A stretch of DNA of 64,000 bases, taken from the NCBI RefSeq assembly GCF_030691135.1, contig NZ_JAUYFA010000031.1, positions 1-64,000 of the forward strand, in the 5' to 3' direction. Origin of the DNA: Phreatobacter sp. GTDB taxonomy: Bacteria > Pseudomonadota > Alphaproteobacteria > Rhizobiales > Phreatobacteraceae. How positions within the stretch are numbered: the first letter of the stretch is position 1; each line of letters opens with the position of its first letter. Of this stretch, positions 42,638-51,099 are shown in pieces. The notes under the pieces were generated by a model. The model was not told the origin of the DNA. It did not search any database and saw nothing but the letters and a program-made list of their open reading frames with translations. The position numbers were made by a program, and so were the translations under genes.

Positions 42638-43552
42638 GTGGTCCGCTGGATCCGCCACAACTACCCCGCCGCCATGCTGCCGTTCGACTGGGTCGTCGGC
42701 ATGCTTGTGCTCGGCGCGCTGCGGGCCATCAGCGCGCTCGGCCCCGACAGGGCGAGCGACATCGGCGCCTGGATCCTGCCGCGGCTCGGTCGCCTGCTGC
42801 CGGTCAACCGCACCGGCTACGCCAACCTGAAGGCGGCCTTTCCCGAGAAGCCGGAAGCCGAGATCCAGGCGATCCTCGACGGCTGCTGGCAGAATCTCGG
42901 CCGCACCGCCTTCGAATATGCCTGCATGGACGATCTCTGGGACTATGATCCCGCAAGGCCCAACGACGGCCGCATCGTCACCGACGACGTCGCCCTCTAC
43001 GAGCGGCTGCGCGACGACGGCAAGCCGGCCATCTTCTTCGCCGCCCATCTCGCCAACTGGGAGATGCCGGCGGTGGCCGCCGCCGCCCACGGTCTCGACA
43101 CGACGGCGCTCTACCGCATGCCGAACAACCGGTTCGTCGCCCGCGCCATCCACCGGATCCGCGGCAAGACCATGGGCAAGCTGGTCGCCTCCGGCGGCAG
43201 CGGCGTGCTCCAGCTGGCCCGCGAGCTCGAGGCGAACAACCATGTCGGCATGCTGATCGACCAGCATCTCCAGCGCGGCGTCGACGTCACCTTCTTCGGC
43301 CGGCCCGCCAAGGCGAACCCGACCGCGGCCAGGCTCGCCCGCGAATTCGATTGCCCGGTCCACGGCGTCCGCGTCATCCGCCTGCCCGGCAACCGCTTCC
43401 GGCTGGAGGCGACGGAGGAGCTCGTCCTTCCCCGGGACGGCGAAGGCCGCGTCGACGTCAAGGCGACGATGCAGATGCTGACCGACATCGTCGAGGGCTG
43501 GGTCCGCGAACATCCCGAGCAATGGCTCTGGTTGCACCGCCGCTGGCGGTGA
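42638..43552 (+). CDS. lpxXL: lipid A very-long-chain acyltransferase (LpxXL, LpxL/HtrB family)
   Basis: 304 residues, GTG start 12 bases after the dehydrogenase stop. 'FFAAHLANWEMPAVAA' holds the HxxxxE/D catalytic pair of LpxL-type acyltransferases, 'LYRMPNN' is the following conserved block, and 'MLIDQHLQRGVDVTFFGRPA' is the substrate pocket. The N-terminus has one hydrophobic segment for inner-membrane attachment. It transfers the AcpXL-bound very-long-chain acyl group to the lipid A precursor. Confidence 0.9.
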   Translation: MVRWIRHNYPAAMLPFDWVVGMLVLGALRAISALGPDRASDIGAWILPRLGRLLPVNRTGYANLKAAFPEKPEAEIQAILDGCWQNLGRTAFEYACMDDLWDYDPARPNDGRIVTDDVALYERLRDDGKPAIFFAAHLANWEMPAVAAAAHGLDTTALYRMPNNRFVARAIHRIRGKTMGKLVASGGSGVLQLARELEANNHVGMLIDQHLQRGVDVTFFGRPAKANPTAARLAREFDCPVHGVRVIRLPGNRFRLEATEELVLPRDGEGRVDVKATMQMLTDIVEGWVREHPEQWLWLHRRWR

Positions 43553-43716
43553 CGGCACCGCCCGACGGCTCCGGCCAGGTCACGGACAGCCACCGGCGAG
43601 CCTCGTCCCAATGGGATGGTTAATGACCGTTTCCGATTGCACGCATTTTACGAAAACGTCGTAGCAATCTATCGCCCCTAAGGTCGTGGTTCGGAAACGT
43701 GCCCCAGGAGGCTGGC

Positions 43717-44790
43717 ATGACCATCATGGACCAGGATCGTCTGAAGAAATTCGCCACCGACCGGCGCGGAAATGTCGCCATGACGCTGGCGCTGGCCGCG
43801 GTACCGCTGTTCGCGACCGTCGGCGGTGCGGTCGATTTTCACCGCGCGTCGCGGGACGCCGCCGAACTGCAGGGCGCCTTCGATGCCGCGGCGCTCGCCG
43901 GCGTGCGCCAGGCCGCCCTCGGTGATGCCGCGGTCAAGCAGACCGCCCAGAGACATATCGACGGCCACCTTTCCGGCCACCTGAAGAGCTATCCGGTGGC
44001 GATCGAAACCTCGGACGGCGGCAAGACGGTGCGCATCCGCACCGACGGCGCCACGATGCCGACGTCGATCCTCGGCGTCATCGGCATGCCGACCCTCAAC
44101 GTCGTGGCGAAGTCGGCGGCGACCTCGACCACCTTTCACACCGTGACCAGCGCCAAGCCGATCATGGCCGAACTCGATCCGGAGGCCGGCGACTACAACC
44201 GCATGTATGTCTATTGCTTCGACAAGAGCCGCCAGAACCATGCCGATTTCGGCCGCTCGCAGATGACGGCCATCGCCGACAATGCCGGCACGAAGTACAA
44301 TTTCAACATGCCCGCCTGCAAGCAGGGCGAGACGATCTCCTACCGCCTCTACAACGTCCGCAACGCCCGGACCAAGCCGCTTCTGTGGGACAACGCGACC
44401 CCCGGCACGCTGATCCCCAACAACCCGGCGGACTGGGCCTCGCCCTGGTCCAACAACCTCTCCTACAACTACTATTCCGACACGACCCTGACCGCCGGGG
44501 TGCCGACGCACAATTTCACCAATGCCGTTCCGATCCTGGAGACGGTGATCTGCGACAACCTCGGTCAGTGCAAGGCCAAGGGGCAGGGCGGCATCATTCC
44601 CGAAGGCAAGAACCGCACGCCGCAGCAGGCCACGAAGGCCTGCGAGCCCGGCAAGTTCATGTATTTCGGCTGGGAAGACCGCCCGCCGGGCTATGGCTGG
44701 ACCGACGGCGACTATGACGACATCCGCGTCATCGTCGAATGCCCGAAGGTCAGCAGCACGGCCACAACCGTCGTCCGTCTGATCGAGTAA
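43717..44790 (+). CDS. TadE/TadG-like pilus-assembly protein
   Basis: 357 residues from ATG 43717, with AGGAG at 43706-43710; the track's GTG 43699 is upstream of this site. 'RRGNVAMTLALAAVPLFATVGGAVDF' is the single N-terminal membrane helix of TadE/TadG proteins with the RxGN motif, and 'AAELQGAFDAAALAGVRQAA' follows as usual. The rest is an extracytoplasmic domain with five Cys and many aromatic residues. No tad/flp cluster is adjacent, so this is a stand-alone copy of unknown role. Confidence 0.82.
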   Translation: MTIMDQDRLKKFATDRRGNVAMTLALAAVPLFATVGGAVDFHRASRDAAELQGAFDAAALAGVRQAALGDAAVKQTAQRHIDGHLSGHLKSYPVAIETSDGGKTVRIRTDGATMPTSILGVIGMPTLNVVAKSAATSTTFHTVTSAKPIMAELDPEAGDYNRMYVYCFDKSRQNHADFGRSQMTAIADNAGTKYNFNMPACKQGETISYRLYNVRNARTKPLLWDNATPGTLIPNNPADWASPWSNNLSYNYYSDTTLTAGVPTHNFTNAVPILETVICDNLGQCKAKGQGGIIPEGKNRTPQQATKACEPGKFMYFGWEDRPPGYGWTDGDYDDIRVIVECPKVSSTATTVVRLIE

Positions 44791-44801
44791 CCCGGCGCGC
44801 G

Positions 44802-44825
44802 GCCGACCGGAGCCTGCCGGTCGGC
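44802..44825 (+). terminator. hairpin downstream of the TadG-like gene
   Basis: Perfect 9-bp stem GCCGACCGG / CCGGTCGGC with a six-base loop, 11 bases after the stop. No T-tract follows, so it may act with Rho or as an mRNA 3' protector. Confidence 0.5.
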
Positions 44826-44928
44826 TGCAGCGGGAGAACAGCCGCGCGGGGCGGACGCTTTCCTCGGGCTCGGGCCCGCCCTAAGAAGAGGGCATGCTCC
44901 TGCCCATCACATCCCCTGCCCCCGCCCC

Positions 44929-46062
44929 ATGACAGACTGGTCCATTGATGCCGTCGTGATCGGCGCCGGGGTCGTCGGCCTCGCCGCCGCCCGCCGCCTG
45001 GCGCTCGCCGGGCTCGACACCCTCGTCCTCGAGGCGGCCGACGCCATCGGCACCGGCACCTCCTCGCGCAACAGCGAGGTCATCCACGCCTCGCTCTACT
45101 ACCCGACCGGCTCGATCAAGGCCGCCGCCTGCCTGCGCGGCAAGCAGCTCCTCTACCGCTACTGTGCCGACCGCGGCGTGAAGGCGAAGGCCTGCGGCAA
45201 GCTGATGGTGGCGACGTCGGAAGACCAGTTGCCGAAGCTTCAGGCGATCTGGGACCAGGCCCATGTCAACGGCGTCGAGGGCCTGTCCTGGAAGACGGCG
45301 GACGAGGTGCGCGCCCTGGAGCCGGAAGTCTCCTGCATCCGCGCCTTCTTCTCAGCCTCGACCGGCATCGTCGACAGCCACGGCTTCATGCTGGCGCTGC
45401 AGGGCGACCTCGAGAATGCCGGCGGCATGGTCGCCTTCGAGACCCCCATCCTCGGGGCGAGCGTGACGGCGGACGGCATCGTGCTGCGCACCGGCGGCGC
45501 CGAGGCGGCCGAGATCACGGCCCGCATCGTCGTCAATGCGGCGGGCCACTACGCCCCGAAATTCCTGGCGGCGCTGGAGGGCTTCCCCCCGCAGCACAGG
45601 CCGAAACAATGGTATGCCAAGGGCAACTACTTCTCCCTCGTCGGCCGCCAGCCCTTCTCCCGCCTCGTCTATCCCATGCCCGACGGCGCCGGGCTCGGCG
45701 TCCACGCCACCATCGACCTGCAGGGCCGCTGCCGCTTCGGGCCGGACGTGGAATGGGTGGAGAGCGAGAACGACCTCGTCGTCGATCCGCGGCGCTCCGA
45801 CGGCTTCTATGCCGCCATCCGCGCCTATTGGCCGGATCTGCCCGACGGCGCCCTGCAGCCGGACTATTCCGGCATCCGGCCGAAGCTGCATGGGCCGGGC
45901 ATGCCGATGCCCGATTTCCGGGTCGATGGCCCCGAGGTTCACGGCATCCCCCGCCTGGTCAACCTGCTGGGCATCGAGAGCCCGGGCCTGACCGCCTCCC
46001 TCGCCCTCGCCGACCTCGTGGCAGCCCGCCTGGGCCTGCCCGCCCTGGAGACCGTGCCATGA
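44929..46062 (+). CDS. FAD-dependent oxidoreductase (DAO family, LhgO-like)
   Basis: 377 residues. 'VIGAGVVGLAAARRLALAG' is the FAD Rossmann motif (GxGxxG). 'TSSRNSEVIHASLYYPTGSIKA' matches the block seen in L-2-hydroxyglutarate oxidases (LhgO), and 'IVVNAAGHYA' plus 'YAKGNYFSL' are further DAO-family features. It oxidises a 2-hydroxy acid or amino acid. The stop overlaps the amidase ATG, so the two are co-translated, which hints at shared catabolism of an amide-derived hydroxy acid. Confidence 0.87.
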   Translation: MTDWSIDAVVIGAGVVGLAAARRLALAGLDTLVLEAADAIGTGTSSRNSEVIHASLYYPTGSIKAAACLRGKQLLYRYCADRGVKAKACGKLMVATSEDQLPKLQAIWDQAHVNGVEGLSWKTADEVRALEPEVSCIRAFFSASTGIVDSHGFMLALQGDLENAGGMVAFETPILGASVTADGIVLRTGGAEAAEITARIVVNAAGHYAPKFLAALEGFPPQHRPKQWYAKGNYFSLVGRQPFSRLVYPMPDGAGLGVHATIDLQGRCRFGPDVEWVESENDLVVDPRRSDGFYAAIRAYWPDLPDGALQPDYSGIRPKLHGPGMPMPDFRVDGPEVHGIPRLVNLLGIESPGLTASLALADLVAARLGLPALETVP

Positions 46063-47462
46063 CCGAAGCTGCCACCGTCCTCGCCGCCGGCGCCGTCGTC
46101 ACCGCCGAGGCCATCGCCGACGGTCGCACCAGCGCCCGGGCCGTGGTCGAGACGACGCTGGCGCGCATCGCCGCCGGCAACACCCGGCTCCATGCCTTCA
46201 TCACGGTCCTCGCCGACGAGGCGCGTGCCGAGGCCGACATGCTCGATGCCCTCCAGGCCCGCGGCCAGCGCCGGGGACCCCTGCATGGCGTTCCCGTCGC
46301 GGTGAAGGACATCATCGACGTCTCCGGCCAGCGCACGCGCGCCGGGTCCATCACCCGCGACCACCTGCCGGCCGCCGCGGCCGACGCCTGGTGCGTGTCG
46401 CGTCTGCGGGCCGCCGGCGCCATCGTCGTCGGCAAGACGCACACGGTCGAATACGCCTTCGGCGGCTGGGGCACGAACCCGGTCGCCGGTACGCCGGTGA
46501 ACCCCCATGACCGCGAGACCCACCGAGTCCCCGGCGGATCCTCATCCGGAACGGGCGTCGCGGTAAGTGCCGGCCTGGTTCCCATCGGCTTCGGCACCGA
46601 TACCGGCGGCTCGGTCCGCCTGCCGGCCGCCTGGTGCGGCACGGTCGGCCACAAGACCTCGATGGGCCTCATCAGCCGGGCCGGAGTCGTGCCGCTGGCG
46701 TTGCATTTCGACACGATCGGCCCGCTGGCGCGCAGCGTGCGCGACGCCGCGGTGATGAGCCAGGTCATGCTCGGCTCCGATCCGGCCGATGCTTCGACCG
46801 AGGGCGCTCCCGGTCTCGACCTCGTCGCCGGACTGGAAGCCGGCGTGCGCGGCCTGACGCTGGGTGGCCTCGCCCTCGATCCGGACATCGCCGTCGACCC
46901 CGCCGTCGCCGCCAGCTTCAACGCAGCCGCCGCAGCCCTCGAAAAGGCCGGCGCCCGCCTCGTGTCCTTCGCCCTGCCCGACAGCCTGCGGACCTATGCC
47001 CAGGACGCCGGCGAACTGATGATGGTCGAGGGAGCCCACCACCACGGCGCCCTCGCGCGGGAGACCCCGTCCCGTCTCGGCGACTGGGCGGCGCGGCGCA
47101 TCGGCGGCGGTTTCGACATTGCCGCCACGCGCTATTTCGCCGGGGTCGAGACGCGCCGGATCCGCATGGCCGCGGCGAACGCCTTGCTTGCCGACAACGG
47201 CATCGACGCCCTGATCCTGCCGACGACGCCGGCGCCCGCCGTGCCGCTGTCGCAGGTGGACGAGGCGGCGGCGCCCGGCATCTTCACCCGTTTCGCCAAT
47301 TACCTCGAATGGTGCGGCGTCTCGGTGCCTGTCGCACCGACCACTGCGGGTCTGCCCGTCGGCTTCCAGATCGTCGCGCCGCAGTTCCGCGACGCCATGG
47401 CCCTGCGCATCGCCCGCAGCGTCGAGCAGGCTGTCGGCGGTCCGCTGCCGCTGCCGGGCTGA
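46059..47462 (+). CDS. amidase-signature family amidase
   Basis: 467 residues from ATG 46059. The Ser-cisSer-Lys triad is visible: 'GVPVAVKDIID' (Lys), 'VPGGSSSGTGVAVSAG' (cis-Ser), and 'GTDTGGSVRLPAAWCG' (nucleophile Ser). The C-terminus 'GLPVGFQIVAPQFRDAMAL' is typical of this family. It hydrolyses a carboxamide to acid and ammonia. Upstream of a peptide ABC importer with a sigma-54 promoter and ahead of a hydantoin-racemase-like gene, it fits nitrogen scavenging. Substrate unknown. Confidence 0.9.
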   Translation: MTEAATVLAAGAVVTAEAIADGRTSARAVVETTLARIAAGNTRLHAFITVLADEARAEADMLDALQARGQRRGPLHGVPVAVKDIIDVSGQRTRAGSITRDHLPAAAADAWCVSRLRAAGAIVVGKTHTVEYAFGGWGTNPVAGTPVNPHDRETHRVPGGSSSGTGVAVSAGLVPIGFGTDTGGSVRLPAAWCGTVGHKTSMGLISRAGVVPLALHFDTIGPLARSVRDAAVMSQVMLGSDPADASTEGAPGLDLVAGLEAGVRGLTLGGLALDPDIAVDPAVAASFNAAAAALEKAGARLVSFALPDSLRTYAQDAGELMMVEGAHHHGALARETPSRLGDWAARRIGGGFDIAATRYFAGVETRRIRMAAANALLADNGIDALILPTTPAPAVPLSQVDEAAAPGIFTRFANYLEWCGVSVPVAPTTAGLPVGFQIVAPQFRDAMALRIARSVEQAVGGPLPLPG

Positions 47463-47561
47463 TCGCCGCGCGCCCGTCTCCCAATTGCACCGACGACACG
47501 ACGCGGCAGAGTGATCATTTCCGCGGCGCTGGGCATTTGCGCATCTTGGTCTCTCCGTGAA

Positions 47562-47582
47562 ATTGCTCAGAAATCGGGCAAT
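47562..47582. promoter_or_regulatory. possible enhancer-binding-protein site upstream of sigma-54 promoter
   Basis: Inverted repeat ATTGC-N11-GCAAT, centred about 100 bases upstream of the -24/-12 element, a distance usual for upstream activator sites. It does not match the NtrC consensus closely, so the activator is unknown. Confidence 0.3.
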
Positions 47583-47664
47583 CTGCACACCTGTACGGCA
47601 TTTCTGCGTCGGCGACTGAAAGTCAGGCGCCAGGAAGCCGGATCAATCGGCTCTTTGGAATGGC

Positions 47665-47680
47665 TGGCATGTGCCTTGCC
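47665..47680 (+). promoter_or_regulatory. sigma-54 (RpoN) -24/-12 promoter for the peptide ABC operon
   Basis: TGGCATGTGCCTTGCC matches the TGGCACG-N4-TTGCA/T consensus with the invariant GG and GC at correct spacing; only the C in the -24 box and the last base differ. Start of transcription would fall about 25 bases ahead of ATG 47714, leaving room for the AGGGAG ribosome-binding site at 47701-47706. Confidence 0.65.
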
Positions 47681-47713
47681 AGTCCAGCCGAGGAAGCACC
47701 AGGGAGACTTCGT

Positions 47714-49381
47714 ATGCGAACCATTTTCCGGCCGGCATTGATCGCCGGCGCCTTTGCCCTTGCGGGCGCGCTGCTGACGCCGGGCTCCGTCATCGCCCAG
47801 GAAAAGGTGCTGCGCATCGGCATGACGGCCGCCGACATCCCGCGCACCCATGGCCAGCCCGACCAGGGTTTCGAGGGCAACCGCTTCACCGGCATCCCGA
47901 TGTATGACGCGCTGGTCCATTGGGACCTGTCGAAGGCCGATGCCGCATCCGTCATCACGCCCGGGCTCGCCCTGTCCTGGTCGGTGGATCAGGCCGACAA
48001 GAACAAGTGGACGTTCCGTCTGCGCCCCGGTGTGAAGTTCCACGACGGCGCGCCCTTCAACGCGGCGGCCGTGGTCTGGAACGTCCAGAAGGTGCTCGAC
48101 CAGAACGCCGCCCATTTCGACCAGAGCCAGGTCGGCGTCACCGTCTCGCGCATGCCGAACCTCGCTTCGGCCCGCGCCATCGACGATCTCACCGTCGAGC
48201 TCACGACCCGCAACCCCGACTCCTTCCTGCCGATCAACCTGACCAACCTGTTCATGGCCTCGCCGGCCCACTGGCAGAAGCTGCTCGGCGAGGTTCCGGC
48301 CTCGGTCACCGATCCGAAGGCGCGTGCTGCCGCCGCCTGGATCGCCTTCGCCTCCACACCCTCGGGAACCGGCCCCTTCCGCGGCGTGCGCCTCGTGCCA
48401 CGCGAGCGCTTCGAGATGGTCGCCAACAAGGACTACTGGGACGCCGCCCGCCGGCCGAAGGTGGACCGCGTCGTCCTTCTGCCGCTGCCCGAGCCGAATG
48501 CCCGTACCGCAGCCCTCCTGTCCGGCCAGGTCGACTGGATCGAGGCGCCGGCCCCGGATTCGGTGCCGCAGATCCGCCAGCGCGGCTTCACGCTCTACAC
48601 CAACGCCCAGCCGCATGTCTGGCCCTGGCAGTTCTCGTTCCGCGAGGGTTCGCCCTGGCTCGACCGCCGGGTGCGTCACGCCGCCAACCTCTGCATCAAC
48701 CGCGCCGAGCTGAAGGAACTGCTGGGCGGCCTGATGGAGATCCCGGTCGGCACGGTTCCCCAGGGCCATCCCTGGTGGGGCAATCCGTCCTTCCAGATCA
48801 AGTACGACCTGCCGGCGGCCCGCCGTCTGATGCAGGAGGCCGGCTTCTCCGCCGCCCGCCCGCTCAGCGTCAAGGTGCTGACCTCGGCCTCGGGCTCCGG
48901 CCAGATGCAGCCGATCGTCATGAACGAGTGGCTGCAGCAGGCGCTGAAGGAGTGTTTCTTCAACGTCGAGCTGGAAGTCGCCGAGTGGAACGCCGTCTTC
49001 ACCAACTGGCGTGAGGGCGCGGGCCATGCCAATGCCCGTGGCGCCAACGCCACCAACGTCACATTCGCGGCCATGGACCCCTTCTTCGCCATGATCCGCT
49101 TCGTGACGCGGCAGACCAACCCGCCGGCCTCCAACAACTGGGGCTTCTTCAACTCCGACGAGTTCGACCAGCTCGCCGCGACCGCCCGCTCGACCTTCGA
49201 CGATGCCGGTCGCGACAGCGCCCTTGCAGCCCTCCACAAGCGGATCGTCGAGGAGGCGCCGTTCCTCTGGGTCGCCCATGACGTCGGCCCCCGCGCCATG
49301 TCGCCGCGCGTCACCGGGGTCGTCCAGCCGCGCTCGTGGTTCATCGACATCGCGCCGATGGACATCCGCCCGGGCTCGTAA
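47714..49381 (+). CDS. peptide ABC transporter substrate-binding protein (SBP family 5), Sec-type signal
   Basis: 555 residues from ATG 47714; the track start 47660 lies upstream of the promoter-proximal ribosome-binding site. Signal peptide of about 29 residues ending 'GSVIAQ'. 'YDALVHWDLSKADA', 'WTFRLRPGVKFHDGAPFNAAAVVWN' and 'GTGPFRGVRLVPRERFEM' are the SBP_bac_5 signatures. It binds di/oligopeptides or related compounds in the periplasm for the permeases downstream. It is clearly paralogous to the next gene. First gene of the operon. Confidence 0.9.
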   Translation: MRTIFRPALIAGAFALAGALLTPGSVIAQEKVLRIGMTAADIPRTHGQPDQGFEGNRFTGIPMYDALVHWDLSKADAASVITPGLALSWSVDQADKNKWTFRLRPGVKFHDGAPFNAAAVVWNVQKVLDQNAAHFDQSQVGVTVSRMPNLASARAIDDLTVELTTRNPDSFLPINLTNLFMASPAHWQKLLGEVPASVTDPKARAAAAWIAFASTPSGTGPFRGVRLVPRERFEMVANKDYWDAARRPKVDRVVLLPLPEPNARTAALLSGQVDWIEAPAPDSVPQIRQRGFTLYTNAQPHVWPWQFSFREGSPWLDRRVRHAANLCINRAELKELLGGLMEIPVGTVPQGHPWWGNPSFQIKYDLPAARRLMQEAGFSAARPLSVKVLTSASGSGQMQPIVMNEWLQQALKECFFNVELEVAEWNAVFTNWREGAGHANARGANATNVTFAAMDPFFAMIRFVTRQTNPPASNNWGFFNSDEFDQLAATARSTFDDAGRDSALAALHKRIVEEAPFLWVAHDVGPRAMSPRVTGVVQPRSWFIDIAPMDIRPGS

Positions 49382-49457
49382 TCCCGATCGATCACATAGG
49401 GCCGGGCGGCCCCTGCGGGTCGCCCGGTTCCTCCCTCCGATATCCTATGAGGCTGAG

Positions 49458-51077
49458 ATGCGTTCATTCGACAGGCGACAGGTTCTCGTCGGTGGTCTTG
49501 CTGCAACCACGGTGTCCTTCCTCGACCTGTCGCAGGTCAGCGCCCAGGGCTCGGGCGTCCTGCGCATTGCCATGACCGCCTCGGACATTCCGCTGCCGAA
49601 CGGCCAGACCGACCAGGGCGCCGAGGGCATGCGCTTCGTCGGCTTCAACGTCTTCGATTCCCTCATCCTCTGGGACCTCACCAAGGTCGACACGCCCGGT
49701 GGTCTCATCCCCGGCCTCGCGACGTCATGGCGCGTCGATCCGGCCGATCCGACGCGCTGGACCTTCGTCCTGCGCCCCGGCGTCACCTTCCATGACGGTT
49801 CCGCCTTCGACGCCGCCGCCGTCGTCTGGAACTTCGACAAGATCCTCAAGGCCGATTCACCCCAGCACGACCCGCGTCAGGCGGGTCAGGGCCGCACCCG
49901 CATCCCCTCGGTGAAGAGCTATCGTGCGCTCGACCCGATGACCGTCGAATTCGTCTCCAACACGCCGAACGCCCTGTTTCCCTACGAGATCTCCTGGATT
50001 CTGATGTCGTCGCCGGCACAGTGGGAGAAGGTCGGGAGAAGCTGGGACAGCTTCATCCGCAGTCCTTCGGGAACGGGACCCTGGAAAGTCGATCGCTACA
50101 CGCCCCGCGAGCGGCTCGAGCTGATTCCGAACGCCGCCTATTGGAACCCCGCCCGCCGGCCGAAGCTCGACCGTGTCGTGCTGGTGCCGATGCCGGAGCC
50201 GAATGCGCGCACTGCCGCACTCCTCTCCGGGCAGGTCGACTGGATCGAGGCGCCCGCCACCGACGCGCTGCAGCAGTTGCGGGCCCGCGGCATGCAGATC
50301 ACCTCCAACGTCTATCCGCACAACTGGACCTGGCATTTCTCGCGGGTCGAGGGCTCGCCCTGGAACGACATCCGCATCCGCAAGGCAGCCAACCTCGCCG
50401 TCGACAGGGCCGGCATGGTGGAACTGCTCGGCGGCATGATGCTGCCCGCCAAGGGCATGGTGCCGCCCTCCAGTCCGTGGTTCGGAAAACCCTCCTTCGA
50501 CGTCAAGACCGATGTTCCCGCGGCCCTCAAGCTGATGGCTGAAGCGGGCTACAGCCCGGCGCGACCGCTGACCGTCAAGGCGATCATCTCGCCCTCCGGA
50601 TCGGGCCAGATGCAGCCGCTGGTGATGAATGAACTCATCCAGCAAAATCTCGGCGAGATCGGCATCAAGGTCGAGTTCGAGGTGATGGACTGGAATGCGC
50701 TGGTCAGCTCCTGGCGTGCCGGGGCGAAGCACCCCTCCTCGCGCGGCGCCCATTCGACCAATTCGTCCTATTTCAGCCAGGACCCTTTCACCGCCCTCAT
50801 CCGCCATCTCGACGGCGGGCTCCTGCCTCCTGCCGGCACCAACTGGGGCTACTATGTCGATCCGGACATGGATGCGCGACTGGCCAGGATCCGCTCGTCC
50901 TTCGATCCGGCGGAGCAGCTTGTCGCGATCCAGCGCGCCCATGAGAAATTCGTCGACGAGGCGCTGTTCCTGTTCGTCGCCCACGACGTCGCGCCGCGCG
51001 CCATGTCGCCGCGGGTGAGGGGCTTCGTCCAGGCACAGAACTGGTACCAGGACATCAGCCCGGTCACCGTCGGATGA
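49458..51077 (+). CDS. peptide ABC transporter substrate-binding protein (SBP family 5), probable Tat signal
   Basis: 539 residues from ATG 49458. The N-terminus 'FDRRQVLVGGLAATTVSF' has a twin-arginine pattern followed by a mild hydrophobic stretch, suggesting Tat export, unlike its paralogue's Sec signal. 'WTFVLRPGVTFHDGSAFDAAAVVWN' and 'GTGPWKVDRYTPRERLEL' match the paralogue block by block. Probably arose by duplication. Both proteins could feed the single permease pair, widening the substrate range. Confidence 0.9.
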   Translation: MRSFDRRQVLVGGLAATTVSFLDLSQVSAQGSGVLRIAMTASDIPLPNGQTDQGAEGMRFVGFNVFDSLILWDLTKVDTPGGLIPGLATSWRVDPADPTRWTFVLRPGVTFHDGSAFDAAAVVWNFDKILKADSPQHDPRQAGQGRTRIPSVKSYRALDPMTVEFVSNTPNALFPYEISWILMSSPAQWEKVGRSWDSFIRSPSGTGPWKVDRYTPRERLELIPNAAYWNPARRPKLDRVVLVPMPEPNARTAALLSGQVDWIEAPATDALQQLRARGMQITSNVYPHNWTWHFSRVEGSPWNDIRIRKAANLAVDRAGMVELLGGMMLPAKGMVPPSSPWFGKPSFDVKTDVPAALKLMAEAGYSPARPLTVKAIISPSGSGQMQPLVMNELIQQNLGEIGIKVEFEVMDWNALVSSWRAGAKHPSSRGAHSTNSSYFSQDPFTALIRHLDGGLLPPAGTNWGYYVDPDMDARLARIRSSFDPAEQLVAIQRAHEKFVDEALFLFVAHDVAPRAMSPRVRGFVQAQNWYQDISPVTVG

Positions 51078-51099
51078 CGCGGCTCGCAGGACGCTCCGC

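Noticed and set aside
43635-43669. GATTGC / GCAATC inverted repeat before the TadG-like gene
   Set aside because: Arms are only six bases with a 23-base spacer; expected by chance.
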